Positions 4,090-6,842 of a stretch of DNA of 6,842 nt are shown piece by piece (the stretch's first letter is position 1; the number at the start of each line of letters is the position of its first letter). Under the pieces are notes generated by a model. The model saw only the letters and a list, made by a program, of their open reading frames with translations, was not told the origin of the DNA and ran no database searches. The position numbers and the translations under genes were made by a program. The DNA is from CAYRGE01 sp964423985. Its GTDB lineage: Bacteria; Patescibacteriota; Minisyncoccia; Phycocordibacterales; CAYRGE01. The stretch covers positions 1 through 6,842 of the forward strand of contig CAYRGE010000032.1 of NCBI GenBank assembly GCA_964423985.1. The letters are read 5' to 3'.

Positions 4090-6805
4090 TTTCATTTCCA
4101 TTTCGTGGTTTAAAAAATATATATTTAGCTATTTCAATCAAGACAAGATTCATAAACCCTAACACAACAAGAGATATAAATGTAATTGGTGAAGGAGGTA
4201 CTATTGAAAGCAGTGCTTGAAGTGGTGGTAGTGTCACTACAAGGATAAGCATTGTCATACTCAAAAACAATGCAACTATAAGATATTTATTTGAAAAGAA
4301 ATTTATTTCCCAAATTGGTCTATGCAGGTTTTTAATTGAAAAAGCAAAAAACATAGCCCCAGAAGACAATGCTATAAACATAAGTGTACGCATCTCTTTT
4401 TCTGGTATTTCAATGTATAGTAGAAAGAAGTAAAACAAAAGCAATATTATTCCCATTACGGAAGCTATTAGGGTGATTAGTTTTTTTAGGTTTGGGGTAA
4501 GTATTGTTTTCATTGCAATGTCTCGTGGATTTCTTTTCATAATCCCCTTCTCTTTTGGCTCAAATGCAAATGCAAAATTCATAAACCCTTCTTGCACCAT
4601 CTTTGTCCACAAAATTTGTGTTGGTAAAAGAGGAATAGGTGTTCCAGCTATAACTGCAGTTCCAACAACAATAATCTCTCCAAAACTTGTAGATAACAAG
4701 TATGCAACAATCTTTTTTAAGTTATCAAGAATTCTTCTTCCCTCTTCAATGGCTCTAATAATAATACTGAAACTATTATTAAGTAAAATCAAATCTGATG
4801 CTTCTTTTGCAACCTCTGTGCCACTGTTCAAGGCAATACCTATGTCTGCACTTCGCAATGCAGGAGCGTCATTTATACCATCACCAGTCATTGCGACAAC
4901 TTCTCCATCGGCTTTTAATGTTTGCACGATGCGTAGTTTTTGATATGGTAATACTCGCGCAAATACATTGCATTTTTTAAGCACACTCAATAATTCTTTG
5001 TCATTCATCTCTTCAACTTCTACTCCAGTTATTGCCATAGTGGAATCTTCTGGGGCAACACCCGCTTCTTTTGCTATTTTAAGTGCAGTAATAGGATTAT
5101 CTCCTGTTAGCATAATTACCCTTGTTCCTGCCTCTTTTGCTGTTTCCATAGCTTCTCTAACATCTTTTCGCAATGGATCGTGTAGTACTAAAAATCCTCC
5201 AAACACAAAATCATCTACTGTGATATTGTTATCTTTTGCTTCAAATTCTTTAAGTAAAATTGAATCTCTGTTTGTCTCTTTGTACCCAACAGCGATAAGA
5301 CGCATACCTTCAGAGCTTTTTTGTTGTTGTATTCTTGATAAAAGAGACCGATCTTCATCTGTCATATCTCTTGTTTTTCCATCTGTGTATACAAAATTTG
5401 CACATTGAAGTAGAAATTCTGGTGCTCCACTTATATACATTTTTTTACTACCTCCTTCTGTACTGTGTAGAGATGCTGCCATTCTCCTTTTTGACTCAAA
5501 TGGCAAAAAATCAAGCTGAGGATATGTTTTTAATAAGTCATTTCTTTTCAAACCAGAACCAAGTCCTGCTAATATAATTGCGCGCTCAACAGGGCGTCCC
5601 CTTACAACCCACTCAGAAAGTGGCTTTTCTACTCCTTCAACAAAAGCATCTGACACAAGCATTGCCATTTTTAAGACATCTGCTCCTTCAGTATAACTGT
5701 GAAGTTTGGGTTCTTTTGGTGTTATAGCTTCACCACCGCAAATTTTAGTAACAGATTCTAATGTTATAATTTCTGCTACACGCATTTCTGCCATTGTAAG
5801 AGTTCCTGTTTTGTCTGTTAAGATTACCGTGGTACTACCTAATGTTTCCGCAGCAAGTAAATTTCGCACGAGTCCGCCTTTTTTCAAAATAGACTCCATT
5901 CCAATAGCCAAAACAACCGTTACAGCCGCGGGTAACCCTTGTGGCATAGCAGCTACCGCTATTGCAATAGAAAGCATAAAAATATCAATGAGTGGGTGGT
6001 TGTTTAATAGTCCTATTAAAAAAATAACAAATATTAAACCCAAGATTAAAAACGCCAAAAATCGTGCGAGATTAGCAATACTTCTTTGTAGTGGTGTTGT
6101 TTCGTCTTCAACACCAATCAGACTTTCTGCAATCTTGCCTACTTGAGTGTTGTTCCCAGTTCCCACAACAATGGCTGTTGCAGTTCCACCAACTACAAGT
6201 GTTCCCATCCAAGCCATATTGCTCCTACTTGTAATGGGTACATTTTTTTCAATAATGTTTGCATCTTTTGAGACAGCAACCCACTCACCAGTTAGTGCGG
6301 ATTCATTAACTGAAAATTCCTGCTCTTGCACGATTCTCACATCTGCAGGAATGTAAGATCCTCCAATTATTTCAATAATATCTCCTACAACAAGCTCTGC
6401 AGATGGTATTATTTTTTTCTCACCATCGCGAATAACTGTAGCATTTTTTTCTTGAGACTGAAGTAATTTTTCAAATGCCTTTGACGCACGACTTTCTTGC
6501 GCTACTCCAACAATTATATTTATTAAAAATACCAAAAGGATAACAATCGTATCCATATGTTTCCCTAAAAAAAGAGTTGCAATACCGGCAATAAGCAATA
6601 TCACAACCAGAGGATTTTTTAATTGTTTGAAAATTCTATCAAAAATCGTTACTTTTTTTTCTTCTTCAAAAACATTTTCACCATATTTTTTCTGCCTAAT
6701 CACTGCCTCTACACCAGAAAGCCCTTTAACTAGGTCTGTTTTTAACTTGTCCGCAATTTTCTCTACGGAAAACTGATACCACGGTGTAGATTTTTGTGAT
6801 GACAT
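4067..6805 (-). CDS. P2-type cation-transporting P-type ATPase with altered ion-site residues
   Basis: The 912-residue pump has the full P2 layout. A cation-ATPase N-terminal domain (about 8-60) is followed by M1-M2 (65-103), an actuator domain with LTGE (171-174), M3-M4 (249-302), the phosphorylation site DKTGTLT (D331) and the nucleotide-binding domain with LPFESKRRMA (434-443). Then come DPLR (543-546), TGDNP (567-571), the hinge GDGINDAPAL (641-650) and six C-terminal helices (698-896). It should couple ATP hydrolysis to ion movement across the cytoplasmic membrane. Relatives are Ca2+ pumps of the SERCA/PMR1 kind, but the M4 motif is PQGLP (Q289 for Glu) and M6 reads LWTKMVQEG (K735 where SERCA has Asn796, E739 for Asp800). 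Ca2+ transport is therefore doubtful. S459 replaces the usual Lys of KGAPE. The start is firm: a TAA is in frame just upstream. The first of two minus-strand genes, it ends 41 bp before rmuC. Confidence 0.93.
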   Translation of the reverse strand: MSSQKSTPWYQFSVEKIADKLKTDLVKGLSGVEAVIRQKKYGENVFEEEKKVTIFDRIFKQLKNPLVVILLIAGIATLFLGKHMDTIVILLVFLINIIVGVAQESRASKAFEKLLQSQEKNATVIRDGEKKIIPSAELVVGDIIEIIGGSYIPADVRIVQEQEFSVNESALTGEWVAVSKDANIIEKNVPITSRSNMAWMGTLVVGGTATAIVVGTGNNTQVGKIAESLIGVEDETTPLQRSIANLARFLAFLILGLIFVIFLIGLLNNHPLIDIFMLSIAIAVAAMPQGLPAAVTVVLAIGMESILKKGGLVRNLLAAETLGSTTVILTDKTGTLTMAEMRVAEIITLESVTKICGGEAITPKEPKLHSYTEGADVLKMAMLVSDAFVEGVEKPLSEWVVRGRPVERAIILAGLGSGLKRNDLLKTYPQLDFLPFESKRRMAASLHSTEGGSKKMYISGAPEFLLQCANFVYTDGKTRDMTDEDRSLLSRIQQQKSSEGMRLIAVGYKETNRDSILLKEFEAKDNNITVDDFVFGGFLVLHDPLRKDVREAMETAKEAGTRVIMLTGDNPITALKIAKEAGVAPEDSTMAITGVEVEEMNDKELLSVLKKCNVFARVLPYQKLRIVQTLKADGEVVAMTGDGINDAPALRSADIGIALNSGTEVAKEASDLILLNNSFSIIIRAIEEGRRILDNLKKIVAYLLSTSFGEIIVVGTAVIAGTPIPLLPTQILWTKMVQEGFMNFAFAFEPKEKGIMKRNPRDIAMKTILTPNLKKLITLIASVMGIILLLFYFFLLYIEIPEKEMRTLMFIALSSGAMFFAFSIKNLHRPIWEINFFSNKYLIVALFLSMTMLILVVTLPPLQALLSIVPPSPITFISLVVLGFMNLVLIEIAKYIFFKPRNGNEINSNSVN

Positions 6806-6813
6806 ATATGGAT

Positions 6814-6842
6814 ATTATACCCTATAATAAATGGCTTTGCAG
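6814..6842 (-). promoter_or_regulatory. Promoter of the P-type ATPase gene, leaderless arrangement
   Basis: A perfect TATAAT lies on the minus strand at 6819-6814, again exactly 8 bases before the ATG at 6805, as in the ATPase gene at 194. The expected start is about 6807-6805, so the message would have at most two leader bases. The -35 region is at the window edge; with a 17-base spacer it reads CTGCAA, a poor match, and the true box may lie just outside. No Shine-Dalgarno sequence is present. Confidence 0.6.

Noticed and set aside
4473..6356. Several plus-strand open frames of 60-156 codons
   Set aside because: All are antisense to the P-type ATPase gene, whose conserved motifs run through the whole stretch; their residue content looks like reversed coding sequence.

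Overview
The window is AT-rich DNA holding four complete protein genes, one gene remnant and one intergenic palindromic repeat. The gene set (a DUF4143-type ATPase, a Wzx-like flippase, RmuC, a P2-type cation ATPase), the low GC, the lack of Shine-Dalgarno sequences and the apparently leaderless promoters together suggest a small-genome bacterium, possibly of the candidate phyla radiation (Patescibacteria). That assignment is inference: no rRNA or other phylogenetic marker is present. The standard genetic code fits; glycines in conserved motifs use GGN codons, and the four stop codons are TAA or TAG.

Left part (1-1333): the window opens with a broken 3' end of a flippase gene on the minus strand (5-112). 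A near-consensus promoter follows, then a plus-strand gene for an AAA+-like ATPase with winged-helix and nuclease-like C-terminal parts (194-1333). The next gene, on the minus strand, is a full-length 12-helix polysaccharide flippase (1307-2641). Its 3' end is the homologue of the broken fragment, so the ATPase gene sits between two diverged copies of the same flippase 3' end. The intact flippase has lost the stop position used by the fragment and runs 12 codons further, overlapping the ATPase tail by 27 bp in convergent orientation. This looks like an old insertion or recombination event at the flippase 3' end.

Middle (2642-2945): 304 bp without a gene. It contains the flippase promoter candidate and a 169-bp imperfect inverted repeat (2743-2911) of the CTGGATTGC...GCAATCCAG type, with short internal direct repeats.

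Right part (2946-6842): rmuC (2946-4025) and a large P-type ATPase gene (4067-6805), both on the minus strand and 41 bp apart. rmuC has its own strong promoter overlapping the end of the ATPase gene, so the two need not form a strict operon. The P-type ATPase keeps all catalytic motifs but has changed several of the residues that bind calcium in SERCA-like pumps, so its transported ion is uncertain.

No clear shared pathway links the four genes. The flippase, the P-type ATPase and the membrane-anchored RmuC act at the cell envelope or on DNA. The ATPase between the repeats looks like accessory cargo. No CRISPR array, tRNA, rRNA, transposase or integrase was seen.
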